Positions 33,638-42,179 of a DNA stretch of 64,000 bases are shown piece after piece. The number at the start of each line of letters is the position of its first letter. The first letter of the stretch is position 1. The DNA lies in the NCBI RefSeq assembly GCF_008642315.1, contig NZ_CP029192.1, forward strand, positions 6,696,001 to 6,760,000, given 5' to 3'. Origin of the DNA: Streptomyces venezuelae. Its GTDB lineage: Bacteria; Actinomycetota; Actinomycetes; Streptomycetales; Streptomycetaceae. A model generated the notes under the pieces. It saw nothing but the letters and a program-made list of their open reading frames with translations. It was not told where the DNA came from and searched no databases. A program made the translations under genes and the position numbers.

Positions 33638-35068
33638 ATGACGCCGCCTCCCGCGCCCGGACCCGACGGACTCATCACGCCCGGCCCCGAAGGTCCCGAC
33701 GGCCCCGCCGACCTCGTCATCATCGGCTGCACCGCGCTGACCCACGATCCGCGAGGGGAGATCGTCTTCGTCGAGGACGCGACGATCGCCGTACGCGACG
33801 GAATCATCACCTCGGTCACCGCAGGCGGCCCCGGCCCGGGGGACGGTCCCGCCCCCGCCGCACACATCGACGCTCGCGGCACCCTCGCCCTCCCCGGCCT
33901 CATCAACTGCCACACCCACACGCCGATGGTCGCCCTGCGCGGCCTCGCCGAGGACCTGCCCGCGCACACGTGGTTCAACGACTGGATCTGGCCCGTCGAG
34001 TCCAACCTCACCGAGCGCGTCGTCGGGCTCGGCGCGCGGCTCGCCTGCGCCGAGATGATCCGCGCCGGCGTCACCACCTTCGCCGACCACTACTTCGCGA
34101 TGGACGAGGTCGCCGCCGCCACCGACGAGAGCGGCCTGCGCGCCGTCCTCGGCCAGGCCTACTTCAGCACGCAGGGCCCCGAAGGCCGCGCCGCCTCCCT
34201 CGACTTCGCGCTTCGGCAGCAGGGCGCGGCGGGCGGACGCGTCACCACCTGCCTCGCCCCGCACGCCCCTTACACCGTCGACGAGTCCGACCTCGCCGCC
34301 ACCGCCGAACTCGCCCGTCAGCACGGCCTCCTGGTCCACATCCACGCCGCCGAGAACCGGGAGCAGACCGACAACAGCCTGGCCCGCCACGGCCGCACCC
34401 CCATCGAGATCCTGGAACGCGCGGGCCTCCTCGACGCCGGCACCGACGTGCTGCTCGCCCACGTCACCGGCCTCGACACCGCCCGTGACCTGCCCGTCCT
34501 GCGCCGGGCCGCGGAACGCACCGGGGGCCGCGTCGCCGTCGCCTCCGCGCCCCGCGGCTACCTGAAGTTCGGCTGGGACACGACACCCGTACGGGCTCTG
34601 CGGGACGCGGGCGTCCCGGTCGGCCTGGCCACGGACGGCGCCGCGTCCAACAACACCCTCGACGTGTGGGAGTCCATGACGCTCACCGCGCTCGTCCAGA
34701 AGTCCGTGGAGCGCGATCCCACCTGGCTCACCGCCCGCCAGGCCCTGGACCACGCCACCTTGCAGAGCGCGCGGGCCGTCGGGCTCGGGGAGGAGATCGG
34801 CAGCCTCGCGGCGGGGCGGCGGGCCGATCTCATCCTCGTCGACCTGACGGGTCCGCACACCCAGCCCGTGCACGACCTCGCGGCCACGCTCGTGCACAGC
34901 GCCCGCTCCGGCGACGTACGCACGACCATCGTGGCCGGACGGGTCCTCATGCACGACCGCGAGTTGCTGACCCTCGATGTAGCGGCCGTCGTGGGCGAGT
35001 TGAGCGGCCTGCTGCCCGAACTCGTCGACCGCAGCCACGGGAAGCGGATCCAGGAGTACGAGGGGTAG
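33638..35068 (+). CDS. Amidohydrolase (cytosine/SAH deaminase-like)
   Basis: 476 residues from ATG 33638. Zinc-binding motif NCHTHTPMVALRGLAEDLP, WFNDWIWPVESNL, TTFADHYFAMDE, HIHAAENREQTDN and the catalytic ATDGAASNNTLDVW place it with S-adenosylhomocysteine/5'-methylthioadenosine deaminases and chlorohydrolases. It probably deaminates a purine-type substrate. The N-terminal 25 residues are Pro/Gly-rich. The P450 gene follows 25 bases later with its own predicted promoter. Confidence 0.88.
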   Translation: MTPPPAPGPDGLITPGPEGPDGPADLVIIGCTALTHDPRGEIVFVEDATIAVRDGIITSVTAGGPGPGDGPAPAAHIDARGTLALPGLINCHTHTPMVALRGLAEDLPAHTWFNDWIWPVESNLTERVVGLGARLACAEMIRAGVTTFADHYFAMDEVAAATDESGLRAVLGQAYFSTQGPEGRAASLDFALRQQGAAGGRVTTCLAPHAPYTVDESDLAATAELARQHGLLVHIHAAENREQTDNSLARHGRTPIEILERAGLLDAGTDVLLAHVTGLDTARDLPVLRRAAERTGGRVAVASAPRGYLKFGWDTTPVRALRDAGVPVGLATDGAASNNTLDVWESMTLTALVQKSVERDPTWLTARQALDHATLQSARAVGLGEEIGSLAAGRRADLILVDLTGPHTQPVHDLAATLVHSARSGDVRTTIVAGRVLMHDRELLTLDVAAVVGELSGLLPELVDRSHGKRIQEYEG

Positions 35069-35079
35069 CGGCGGCTGCC

Positions 35080-35085
35080 TAGAGT
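35080..35085 (+). promoter_or_regulatory. -10 element of a leaderless P450 promoter
   Basis: TAGAGT is followed by 7 bases and ATG 35093, with no Shine-Dalgarno. Confidence 0.55.
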
Positions 35086-35092
35086 GGGACGC

Positions 35093-36334
35093 ATGGCGAC
35101 GAGCACCCACGGGACCCCGACCCCGATTTCGACCCCCGGCCCCCAGGATGAGCCCGCACACCAGGACCCGGCCCACGGCATCGTCGACGACCCCTACGGC
35201 ACGTACGCACCGCTCCGCGACACCGCCCCCGTGCACCGGATCGCCGGCACCGACGGCAAACCCGCCTGGCTCGTCACCCGGTACGACGACGTCCGCGAGG
35301 CCCTCGCGAACCCGCTGCTCTCGCTCGACAAGAGCCATGCGCTGCCCGGCGGTTACCGAGGGCTCGCGCTGCCGCCCGCACTCGACGCGAACCTCCTCAA
35401 CATGGACCCGCCGGACCACACCCGCGTCCGGAGCCTGGTCGGCCGGGCCTTCACCCGGCGCCGCGTCGAGCAGCTGCGTGCTCCCGTCCGGCGTACGGCC
35501 GACGCACTCCTCGACGCCGTCGAGCCGCTCGGCCGCGCCGACCTCGTCGCCGCGTACGCCGCGCCGCTGCCCATCACCGTCATCTGCGACCTCCTCGGCG
35601 TGCCGGACGGCAGCCGGCGCGACTTCCGGGAGTGGACCGACGCCCTCCTGTCACCCGACCCCGCGCACCCGGAGAGGACGAAGCACGCCGTCGTCGCGAT
35701 GCTCGGCTTCTTCACCGGGCTCCTCGCCGACAAGCGGCAGCACCCCGCCGACGACCTCCTCTCCGACCTGATCGCCGTCCGGGACGCGGGGGACCGGCTG
35801 AGCGAGGACGAGCTGATGTCGCTCGCCTTCCTCATCCTCTTCGCCGGGTACGAGAACACCGTCCACCTCATCGGCAACGCCGTCCTCGCCCTCCTCGACC
35901 ACCCGGAGCAGCTCGCCGCCCTGCGGGCCGATCCCGCCCGACTCCCCGCGGCCGTCGAGGAGTTCCAGCGCTACGACGGGCCCGCGCCCCTCGCCATCCG
36001 CCGCTTCCCCGTGGAGGACATCACGATCGCGGGCGTCACCGTGCCCGCGGGCGAGACCGTGCTGCTGTCGCTCGGCTCCGCCAACCGCGACCCCGGCCGT
36101 TTTCCCGACCCCGGCCGCCTCGACCTCGACCGGGCCACCGCGGGGCACGTCGCCCTCGGCCACGGCATCCACCACTGCCTCGGCGCGCCCCTGGCCCGGC
36201 TGGAGACCGAGATCGCGGTCGGCGCCCTCGTCGAACGCTTCCCGCGCCTCGCCCTCGCCGTCCCCAGGGACGAGATCAGGTGGCGCCCGTCGCTGCGTTC
36301 CAGGGGTCTGCGTGAACTTCCCGTGACGCTCTGA
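35093..36334 (+). CDS. Cytochrome P450
   Basis: 413 residues of the bacterial class-I type, with no membrane anchor. The I-helix is FAGYENTVHLIGN, the K-helix EEFQRYDG, and the heme loop LGHGIHHCLGAPLAR contains the proximal cysteine. Two departures from consensus are visible. Asn stands where the oxygen-activating Thr usually is (AGxETT), and Leu replaces Phe at the start of the FGxGxHxC loop. It needs ferredoxin partners encoded elsewhere. No biosynthetic cluster is adjacent, so the substrate is unknown. Confidence 0.92.
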   Translation: MATSTHGTPTPISTPGPQDEPAHQDPAHGIVDDPYGTYAPLRDTAPVHRIAGTDGKPAWLVTRYDDVREALANPLLSLDKSHALPGGYRGLALPPALDANLLNMDPPDHTRVRSLVGRAFTRRRVEQLRAPVRRTADALLDAVEPLGRADLVAAYAAPLPITVICDLLGVPDGSRRDFREWTDALLSPDPAHPERTKHAVVAMLGFFTGLLADKRQHPADDLLSDLIAVRDAGDRLSEDELMSLAFLILFAGYENTVHLIGNAVLALLDHPEQLAALRADPARLPAAVEEFQRYDGPAPLAIRRFPVEDITIAGVTVPAGETVLLSLGSANRDPGRFPDPGRLDLDRATAGHVALGHGIHHCLGAPLARLETEIAVGALVERFPRLALAVPRDEIRWRPSLRSRGLRELPVTL

Positions 36335-36446
36335 AAGTTCTCCGGAACTTCTTCGCCCGCGAGCGATGAGTTCCGCGAAGCCCGTCGGTCCACCCTTCGC
36401 AGACGTATCGAAGACGTACGCGCCCGACGGGTGGAGGAGACACACC

Positions 36447-37130
36447 ATGGGACTTCCGGACATCGTCACGCGCGAGGAGTGGCTCACCGCGCGTGAGGAG
36501 TTGCTGGCCAAGGAGAAGGCCGCAACCCGCGCGCGGGACGCGCTCAACGCCGAGCGGCGCGGGCTGCCGATGGTCGAGGTCGACAAGGAGTACTACTTCG
36601 ACGGTTACGACGGGAAGGCGACCCTGCTCGACCTGTTCGACGGCAGGGACCAACTGGTCGTCTACCACTTCATGTTCGCGCCCGAATGGGACGCGGGCTG
36701 CCGCAGCTGCTCCGGGTTCCTCGACCAGATCGGGCACCTCGCTCACCTGCGGGCCCGGAACACGAACTTCGTCGCGGTCTCCCGCGCGCCGTTCACCAAG
36801 CTGCTGACGTTCAAGGCGCGGATGGGCTGGACGGTGCCCTGGTACTCGACCAACGGCGGCGACTTCAACTACGACTTCCTGGCGTCCTCGCCCGACGAGC
36901 CGCACGACGTGCCCGCGATCAACTGCTTCCTGCGGTACGGCGACCGGATCTTCCACACGTACGCGACGTTCGCCCGCGGCCTGGACGGCATCGGCTCCAC
37001 GACGAGCCTCCTCGACCTCACCGCGCTGGGCCGGCAGGAGGAGTGGGAGCAGCCCGCGGGGCGTGCCTCGGTGTACGGGGCACCGGCAGGCAGCCCACGG
37101 GTGCGATACCACGACGAGTACGACGACTGA
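36447..37130 (+). CDS. DUF899 thioredoxin-like protein
   Basis: 227 residues from ATG 36447, which has GGAGGAGA seven bases upstream. DUF899 features are LAKEKAATRARDALNAERR, LPMVEVDKEYYFDG, HFMFAPEWDAGCRSCSGF (CRSC) and YSTNGGDFNYDF. The fold is thioredoxin-like, so a dithiol redox role is possible; none is established. Confidence 0.88.
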   Translation: MGLPDIVTREEWLTAREELLAKEKAATRARDALNAERRGLPMVEVDKEYYFDGYDGKATLLDLFDGRDQLVVYHFMFAPEWDAGCRSCSGFLDQIGHLAHLRARNTNFVAVSRAPFTKLLTFKARMGWTVPWYSTNGGDFNYDFLASSPDEPHDVPAINCFLRYGDRIFHTYATFARGLDGIGSTTSLLDLTALGRQEEWEQPAGRASVYGAPAGSPRVRYHDEYDD

Positions 37131-37282
37131 GGAGTTCCCCCCGGGGAAAACCCTGGGAAATGCCCCGACTCCGTCTCGATTCCGTCACGTCGCGCATCCA
37201 TGGGACCGTCCCACGCGTTCTCTTCGATACGGCGCACGCGAGAACGGCGCGCGCAACGGAACGACGACGGGGGACAGGGATC

Positions 37283-37651
37283 ATGATGAACGGTCGAGTG
37301 GTACTGGAACGTTTTCCCGCGGGCGGACCGCGCGGCTCGTGGCCCGCGGAGGAGTTCGCGCGGGACCGGCGGCAGGAGGGCCAGCCCGCCGAGGTCGTCA
37401 TGGATCTCGCGTCGGACGCCTTCCTGGTGATCGTGCGCGTACCCGAGACGGTGGCAGTGGCAGCCTGGCACGGGGGCTGGTGCGTCCCGCCGCCGAGTGC
37501 ACCGGCCGACCCGGGGGCGCCGGGAACTGCGCGACGAGCCCCCACGCACCCGCGGACACGGAGCGGCTACACCGTGAGGGCCCGGGACCACCCCGGCACC
37601 GTCCCCGTGACCCGGCACAGCGCCAGATACAGGGGAATCGGCGGCGTATAG
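37283..37651 (+). CDS. Hypothetical protein, possibly with a run-on C terminus
   Basis: 122 residues from ATG 37283 or 37286, with AGGG just upstream. The first 55 residues (VVLERFPAGGPRGSWPAEEF, EVVMDLASDAFLVIVRVP) look like a conserved short Streptomyces protein as I remember it. The remainder is Pro/Arg/Thr-rich and overlaps the last 85 bases of the opposite gene, so the original stop may have been lost. Function unknown. Confidence 0.5.
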   Translation: MMNGRVVLERFPAGGPRGSWPAEEFARDRRQEGQPAEVVMDLASDAFLVIVRVPETVAVAAWHGGWCVPPPSAPADPGAPGTARRAPTHPRTRSGYTVRARDHPGTVPVTRHSARYRGIGGV

Positions 37652-38013
37652 GGAACGTCGTCCGCAGGACGGTTGATGAGCACCGGACGACGGTCCGCGT
37701 CCCGGACCACCGCCCCCGCCGAGTACGCGGCCGGCGCGGGCCATTCCATGGCCACGTCGGAGTCCGCCGGTACGATCCACCACCACCGCGCTCCGTCCTC
37801 GTACACGCACCCCACCCGGGGCAGCCGGGACATCAGTCCGGGTCCCAGCGCCGCGGGCACCGCCACCGCGTCGCAGCCGAGCGGCTCGGTCATCCCCTCG
37901 GGCAGGTCGAGCCGCAGGGGTCGTGGCGCCGGTCGTCTCCCGGCGCGCTGCCGCCGTCGCGACAGACGGACCAAGGTGTTCAAGTCCAACGGCCGCACCG
38001 TACCCGCGCTCAC
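37567..38013 (-). CDS. Hypothetical protein next to the anti-sigma-type ATPase
   Basis: 148 residues from GTG 38013, with GGGGGG upstream; the frame extends to 38172, but that part would overlap the neighbour. Visible segments are RLDLPEGMTEPLGCDAVAVPA, ARWWWIVPADSDVAMEWP and INRPADDVPYTPPIPLYLALCRVTG. I recognise no named domain. It follows the ATP-binding protein gene by 56 bases on the same strand and is probably co-transcribed with it. Confidence 0.6.
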   Translation of the reverse strand: MSAGTVRPLDLNTLVRLSRRRQRAGRRPAPRPLRLDLPEGMTEPLGCDAVAVPAALGPGLMSRLPRVGCVYEDGARWWWIVPADSDVAMEWPAPAAYSAGAVVRDADRRPVLINRPADDVPYTPPIPLYLALCRVTGTVPGWSRALTV

Positions 38014-38069
38014 ATGCCCCCCGCCCGTGCCACTGCTGCTGCCACGCTCGATCGTTCCGTTCTGTGCCT

Positions 38070-38588
38070 TTACGCGTACGCCGCCGCTGCCGTCGTCACC
38101 GATGACGTCGTCCGCCGCAACTCCGCCCACACCGTGCGCCCGAAATCGGGCCCCGCGTCGTGGACGCCCCACGCGCTGCTCACCGCGTCGACGAGAAGCA
38201 ATCCCCTCCCGTGCTCATCGTCGGCCCCCCTGTGCACCGGGCGCGGCATCCCTGAACCGCAGCCCTCGTCACGTACGGCTATTCGCAGCTTCTCCGAATC
38301 CGCGCAGAGCTCGCAGATGATCCGCCGGCTCGCGGTGTGCACCACGGCATTGGTGACCAATTCGGAGAGAACGAGTGCCGCCGCGTCGCAGGCGTCGTCG
38401 TCGCGCACCGCCCACCCGTCCAGCTGCGTCCGCATCAGGCGTCTGGCCTGTGCGACGGAGCCCGGACGAGGTGCGAGGGCGAAACTGACGCAGACCTCGG
38501 CGCCCTCGGGCAACGCCTCGGCGAGATCGCCAGGACGGCCTTCGGTGGCTTCGGTTCGTAACGGCGCGGGCGGAGTCACGCTCTCCAC
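38070..38588 (-). CDS. Anti-sigma/HATPase-type ATP-binding regulator
   Basis: 172 residues from GTG 38588; GTG 38672 would give 200. HATPase_c signatures are the N-box ALVLSELVTNAVVHT, the G1-like VRDEGCGSGMP and HGRGLLLVDAVSSAWGV. This is the RsbW/SpoIIAB-like family that is very abundant in Streptomyces. Such proteins bind sigma factors, anti-anti-sigma proteins or unknown partners. It is divergent from the XRE-DUF397 pair, an arrangement seen repeatedly in this genus. Confidence 0.88.
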   Translation of the reverse strand: MESVTPPAPLRTEATEGRPGDLAEALPEGAEVCVSFALAPRPGSVAQARRLMRTQLDGWAVRDDDACDAAALVLSELVTNAVVHTASRRIICELCADSEKLRIAVRDEGCGSGMPRPVHRGADDEHGRGLLLVDAVSSAWGVHDAGPDFGRTVWAELRRTTSSVTTAAAAYA

Positions 38589-38737
38589 TATCGCCCCGCC
38601 CAGAACACCTTGGCAAGACCCACTCTGAAAAGTGCACAGTGGCGTGTTCCTCCGAGACGGCACATGGCACACTGCTCGCTACAGCTCGCGGTGCGGTGTG
38701 AGTTGAGGCAACGCGGAGTCAGGTGGAGGTAGGAGAC

Positions 38738-39598
38738 GTGAGCGAACCGCGGTCCGCGCCGACCGTCGGCCAGGTCGTTCTCGGTCGTCGCCTGCAGGAC
38801 CTGCGCGAGAGCGCGGGCCTGAAACGCGAGGAGGCGGCGAAGATCCTGCGCGTCGCCCCGGCCACCGTCCGCCGGATGGAGACGGCCGAGGTCGCGCTGA
38901 AGATCCCGTATCTCCAGCTGCTCCTGAAGTCGTACGGAGTCGCGGACGACGAGGCGGACGCCTTCGTCATGCTCGCCGAAGAGGCCAACAAGCCCGGCTG
39001 GTGGCAGCGCTTCCACGACATCCTGCCGAACTGGTTCAGCATGTACGTCAGCCTGGAGGGGGCCGCGAGCCTCATCAGGTCGTACGAACCCCACTTCGTG
39101 CCGGGACTCCTGCAGACCGAGGAGTACGCGCGCGCGGTGATGCGCTCCGGCGCCATCGGCCAGACCCGGCCCGCGGACATCGAGCGGTACGTGGCGCTCC
39201 GGATGGAGCGTCAGGCGCTGCTCACGCGTGCGGACGCGCCCCGCCTGTGGGTGGTGATGGACGAGACCGCGCTGCGCAGGCCCGTCGGCGACGCGGACCT
39301 GATGCGGGACCAGGTCGACCGGCTCCTCGAAGCCGCCGAACTGCCCCATGTCACCCTGCAGGTCGCGACCTTCGCGGCGGGCCCGCATCCCGGCACGTTC
39401 GGACCGTTCGTGCTCTTCCGCTTCGCCATGGCGGAGCTGCCCGACATGGTCTACAGCGAGTACCTGACCGGCGCCGTCTACCTCGACGCGCGCACAGAGG
39501 TGGCGACCCACCTCGAGGTCATGGACCGCATGGCGGCGCAGGCCGCCACCGCACAACGCACGAAGGAGCTCCTCCGGGACCTCCGCAAGGAGCTGTGA
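38738..39598 (+). CDS. XRE-family regulator with DUF5753
   Basis: 286 residues from GTG 38738, with GGAGGT seven bases upstream. The helix-turn-helix at about residues 15-70 reads LGRRLQDLRESAGLKREEAAK and ATVRRMETAEV. The C-terminal DUF5753 contains GLLQTEEYARAVM and LRMERQALLTR. It is a WhiJ-like DNA-binding regulator. It is paired with the DUF397 gene two bases downstream, the classic Streptomyces pair in which the small partner is thought to counteract the regulator. Confidence 0.93.
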   Translation: MSEPRSAPTVGQVVLGRRLQDLRESAGLKREEAAKILRVAPATVRRMETAEVALKIPYLQLLLKSYGVADDEADAFVMLAEEANKPGWWQRFHDILPNWFSMYVSLEGAASLIRSYEPHFVPGLLQTEEYARAVMRSGAIGQTRPADIERYVALRMERQALLTRADAPRLWVVMDETALRRPVGDADLMRDQVDRLLEAAELPHVTLQVATFAAGPHPGTFGPFVLFRFAMAELPDMVYSEYLTGAVYLDARTEVATHLEVMDRMAAQAATAQRTKELLRDLRKEL

Positions 39599-39600
39599 AC

Positions 39601-39918
39601 ATGGACCGACACCGATCCGGAACGCGCCCTGCCGGTCCGCGTTCACCCGGGGCCCGCGACGACTCGCGCAGCGAGATCAGGGAGTCCCGGATCTACAACG
39701 GCATGCCCGCCCGCGACCTGGGCACCGAGGGCTGGCACAAGCCCTGGAGCGGCGGCAACGGCGGCAACTGCCTGGAAGCCATGAAGCTGGACGACGGACG
39801 CGTCGCCGTGCGCCAGTCCGCCGACCCCGACGGTCCCGCGCTCATCTACACCTACGGGGAGATCCACGCGTTCATCCAGGGCGCGAAGGCCGGCGAGGCG
39901 GACTTCCTGCTGTCGTAG
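39601..39918 (+). CDS. DUF397 small protein
   Basis: 105 residues from ATG 39601. The core, HKPWSGGNGGNCLEAMKLDD, GRVAVRQSADPDGPALIYT and IHAFIQGAKAGEADFLL, is DUF397. The first 35 residues are Arg/Ser/Pro-rich and longer than usual. It is the partner of the upstream XRE regulator; in WhiJ-type systems the DUF397 protein modulates the regulator's activity. Confidence 0.92.
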   Translation: MDRHRSGTRPAGPRSPGARDDSRSEIRESRIYNGMPARDLGTEGWHKPWSGGNGGNCLEAMKLDDGRVAVRQSADPDGPALIYTYGEIHAFIQGAKAGEADFLLS

Positions 39919-39955
39919 CCGCCGTCCGCCTCCCTCGCCCCCGCTTGGAGTTCGC

Positions 39956-40753
39956 ATGACCGACTCGTCGTACATCGACACCAGCAAGCCGCACCCCGCG
40001 CGGATGTACGACTGGTTCCTCGGGGGCAAGGACAACTACCCCGTGGACGAGGAGATGGGCCGGCAGCTCGTCGCCATGGACGGCCGGGTCCTGACGACGG
40101 CGCGGGCCAACCGCGCGTTCATGCAGCGCGCCACGCGCTGGCTCGCCTCCCAGGGCGTACGGCAGTTCCTGGACATCGGCACCGGCATACCGACCGAGCC
40201 GAACCTCCACCAGATCGCCCAGGGCATCGCCCCCGAATCCCGGATCGTCTACTGCGACAACGACCCCATCGTCCTCGCCCACGCGGAGGCGCTGCTGCGC
40301 TCGACGCCGCAGGGCGTCACCGAGTACATCCAGGCGGACTTCCGCGAGCCGGAGAGGATCCTCGAAGAGGCCTCGAAGGTCCTCGACCTCGAACGGCCCG
40401 TCGCCCTGTGCCTGGTCGCGCTGCTGCACTTCGTCGCGGACGAGGACGGCGCGTACGAGCTGGTGGAGCGGCTGATGCGGGCGCTGCCCGCCGGCAGCCA
40501 CCTGATGCTGTCGCACGGCACGGCCGACTTCACCCCGGAGACGGCGAAAGAGGCCGGCGAGCTCTACAAGGCGCGCGGTCTGACGCTGGCGCTGCGCTCG
40601 CAGGCCGAGGTGGAACGCTTCTTCGAGAAGTACGAGCTGGTGGTGCCCGGCGTGGCGGTCCTCGACCGCTGGAAACCGGAACTGGGCGAGTGGACACCGG
40701 AGTCGGAGAACGGCCCCACACCGGGGTACGGAGCGGTGGCGCGCAAGCCCTGA
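39956..40753 (+). CDS. DUF574 SAM-dependent methyltransferase
   Basis: 265 residues from ATG 39956. DUF574 signatures are KPHPARMYDWFLGGKDNYPVD (split), ANRAFMQRATRWLASQGVRQFLDIGTGIPT, VYCDNDPIVLAHA and ALCLVALLHFVADED. The family is expanded in Streptomyces; targets are unknown. It follows the XRE-DUF397 pair by 37 bases and is likely in the same unit. Confidence 0.92.
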   Translation: MTDSSYIDTSKPHPARMYDWFLGGKDNYPVDEEMGRQLVAMDGRVLTTARANRAFMQRATRWLASQGVRQFLDIGTGIPTEPNLHQIAQGIAPESRIVYCDNDPIVLAHAEALLRSTPQGVTEYIQADFREPERILEEASKVLDLERPVALCLVALLHFVADEDGAYELVERLMRALPAGSHLMLSHGTADFTPETAKEAGELYKARGLTLALRSQAEVERFFEKYELVVPGVAVLDRWKPELGEWTPESENGPTPGYGAVARKP

Positions 40754-40780
40754 TGCCGCCCGGCCCTCGGTCGGACCAGG

Positions 40781-41260
40781 TCAGGTGAGGGCCAGGATGA
40801 AGGCGGCCGTCGCGGCGAGCGACGCGCCCGTGCGGACGTGGTTCCACACGGTCCACTCGCTGACGTACGTACGCCAGTACGCGGCGCCTTCCGCGCTGTC
40901 CGGGTCCACCTTCGCGAGGGCGTCGTTGCGCGGAATGTTCGCCACGACGGTCACCCCGAACGAGCCGACGACGTAGAGCGCGCTGCCGAGCAGCAGCTCG
41001 AAGGTGCCCTCGTCGGGCCAGAGCACGAACGTCACGACGGCCAGCACCACGCACAGCCCCGTCGCCCCCAGGAAGATGGCCATGAAGGCCGGGGTGACCG
41101 CGGAGACGTTGATGCGGTTCATCGCGGCGATGCCCTGGGCCGGAGGCAGCGCGGCGAGGCCCTTCATCACGAAGGTCGAGAACGCGGCGAAGACTCCGGC
41201 GGCGAGGCCGCAGGCGAGCGCCCCGAGCACGGTGAGCACGAAGTACGGTCCGTCGATCAT
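40781..41260 (-). CDS. DUF1772 membrane protein (anthrone-oxygenase-like family)
   Basis: 159 residues from ATG 41260, with GGGAG six bases upstream. Four hydrophobic helices are visible (about 5-28, 55-80, 85-105, 138-157). AFSTFVMKGLAALPPAQGIAAMN, NIPRNDAL and WNHVRTGASLAA are typical DUF1772 motifs. Some distant members act on polyketide anthrones; here the function is unknown. Confidence 0.87.
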   Translation of the reverse strand: MIDGPYFVLTVLGALACGLAAGVFAAFSTFVMKGLAALPPAQGIAAMNRINVSAVTPAFMAIFLGATGLCVVLAVVTFVLWPDEGTFELLLGSALYVVGSFGVTVVANIPRNDALAKVDPDSAEGAAYWRTYVSEWTVWNHVRTGASLAATAAFILALT

Positions 41261-41445
41261 GACAACTCCCGTGGGGACTGGGGCGGTTGCGCCCGATGGC
41301 GGGCGGGGCGAGTGATCCTCCAGGGCGGCGCCCCGTCACCACAAGTCAATTGCCACGGGTCGACGAATGCCATACGCGACGCTCGCGGCCGCATGCGCCG
41401 TCGTCTCGCACGGATCGGATTCCGGTTGTGACCCCGGATCGGGCC

Positions 41446-42120
41446 TCAAGGCTCGCGCCAGGCGCGCAGGGTCGACTGGACCGCGGCGGCGATCCGGCGC
41501 CGCGCCTCCCCGCGGGGCACTCCGCTCATCAGCAGCTCGTCGTAGGGCGTGGCCGTGTGGCGTACCGCCGCCGTGACCGCCGCCGTCACCGCGCTCTTCG
41601 ACAGGGCCCGCCCCGCCGCGCTCCGCCCGACCCGGCCGCTGCCCCGCACCGACGCGTGCGCGGCGATGGCGTGGGCGCGGTCCAGGGGGCAGCCGGGGAA
41701 GAGCCGGTGGATCTCCGCGGCGAACGCCGCCGTGAACCGCACGTCCTCCGCGGCCCGGCGCGGCGCGTCCCTGACCCGGCGCCGCGCCCGGGCCTCCGCG
41801 TCCGCGAGGCAGCGCTCCTCGGCGCGGGCCAGCGCGGTCTCCTCGACGAGGACGCCCTGCCGCTCGTACCGGCCGCGGCGGCGGTGGAAACGGACGACGA
41901 CCGCCGAGAGGCCGCTGCCCTCGCGGGCCCGACGGGTGAGCGCGGTGTCGCCGCGCGGCAGGTACACGAGGTGCCCGAGGTCGGCGCAGTCCAGGCAGCG
42001 TGGCTCGCCGCCCTCCAGGGCGAGCAGCGGGAGCGGTCCTGCGCCGCACTCCGCGCAGCACCGCCGCTTCAACGGCTGGACGACCAGAGGTCCGGCGGGA
42101 GGGTCGGGTGGGCTCGCCAT
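41446..42120 (-). CDS. DUF2293 protein with an N-terminal zinc-ribbon-like segment
   Basis: 224 residues. CCAECGAGPLPL and EPRCLDCADL give a CxxC...CxxC zinc-ribbon-like start. The C-terminal DUF2293 includes FPGCPLDRAHAIAAHASVRG, SGRVGRSAAGRALSKSAVTA and HTATPYDELLMSGVPRGEAR. Function unknown; metal or nucleic-acid binding is an inference from the ribbon. Divergent from the uridine-kinase-like gene with 59 bases between them. Confidence 0.87.
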   Translation of the reverse strand: MASPPDPPAGPLVVQPLKRRCCAECGAGPLPLLALEGGEPRCLDCADLGHLVYLPRGDTALTRRAREGSGLSAVVVRFHRRRGRYERQGVLVEETALARAEERCLADAEARARRRVRDAPRRAAEDVRFTAAFAAEIHRLFPGCPLDRAHAIAAHASVRGSGRVGRSAAGRALSKSAVTAAVTAAVRHTATPYDELLMSGVPRGEARRRIAAAVQSTLRAWREP

Positions 42121-42179
42121 GCCCGGTTCATCCCCGGGGCCGGTCCCCGCGAAGCGGCGCCGTTCTGCATCATGGGCCC

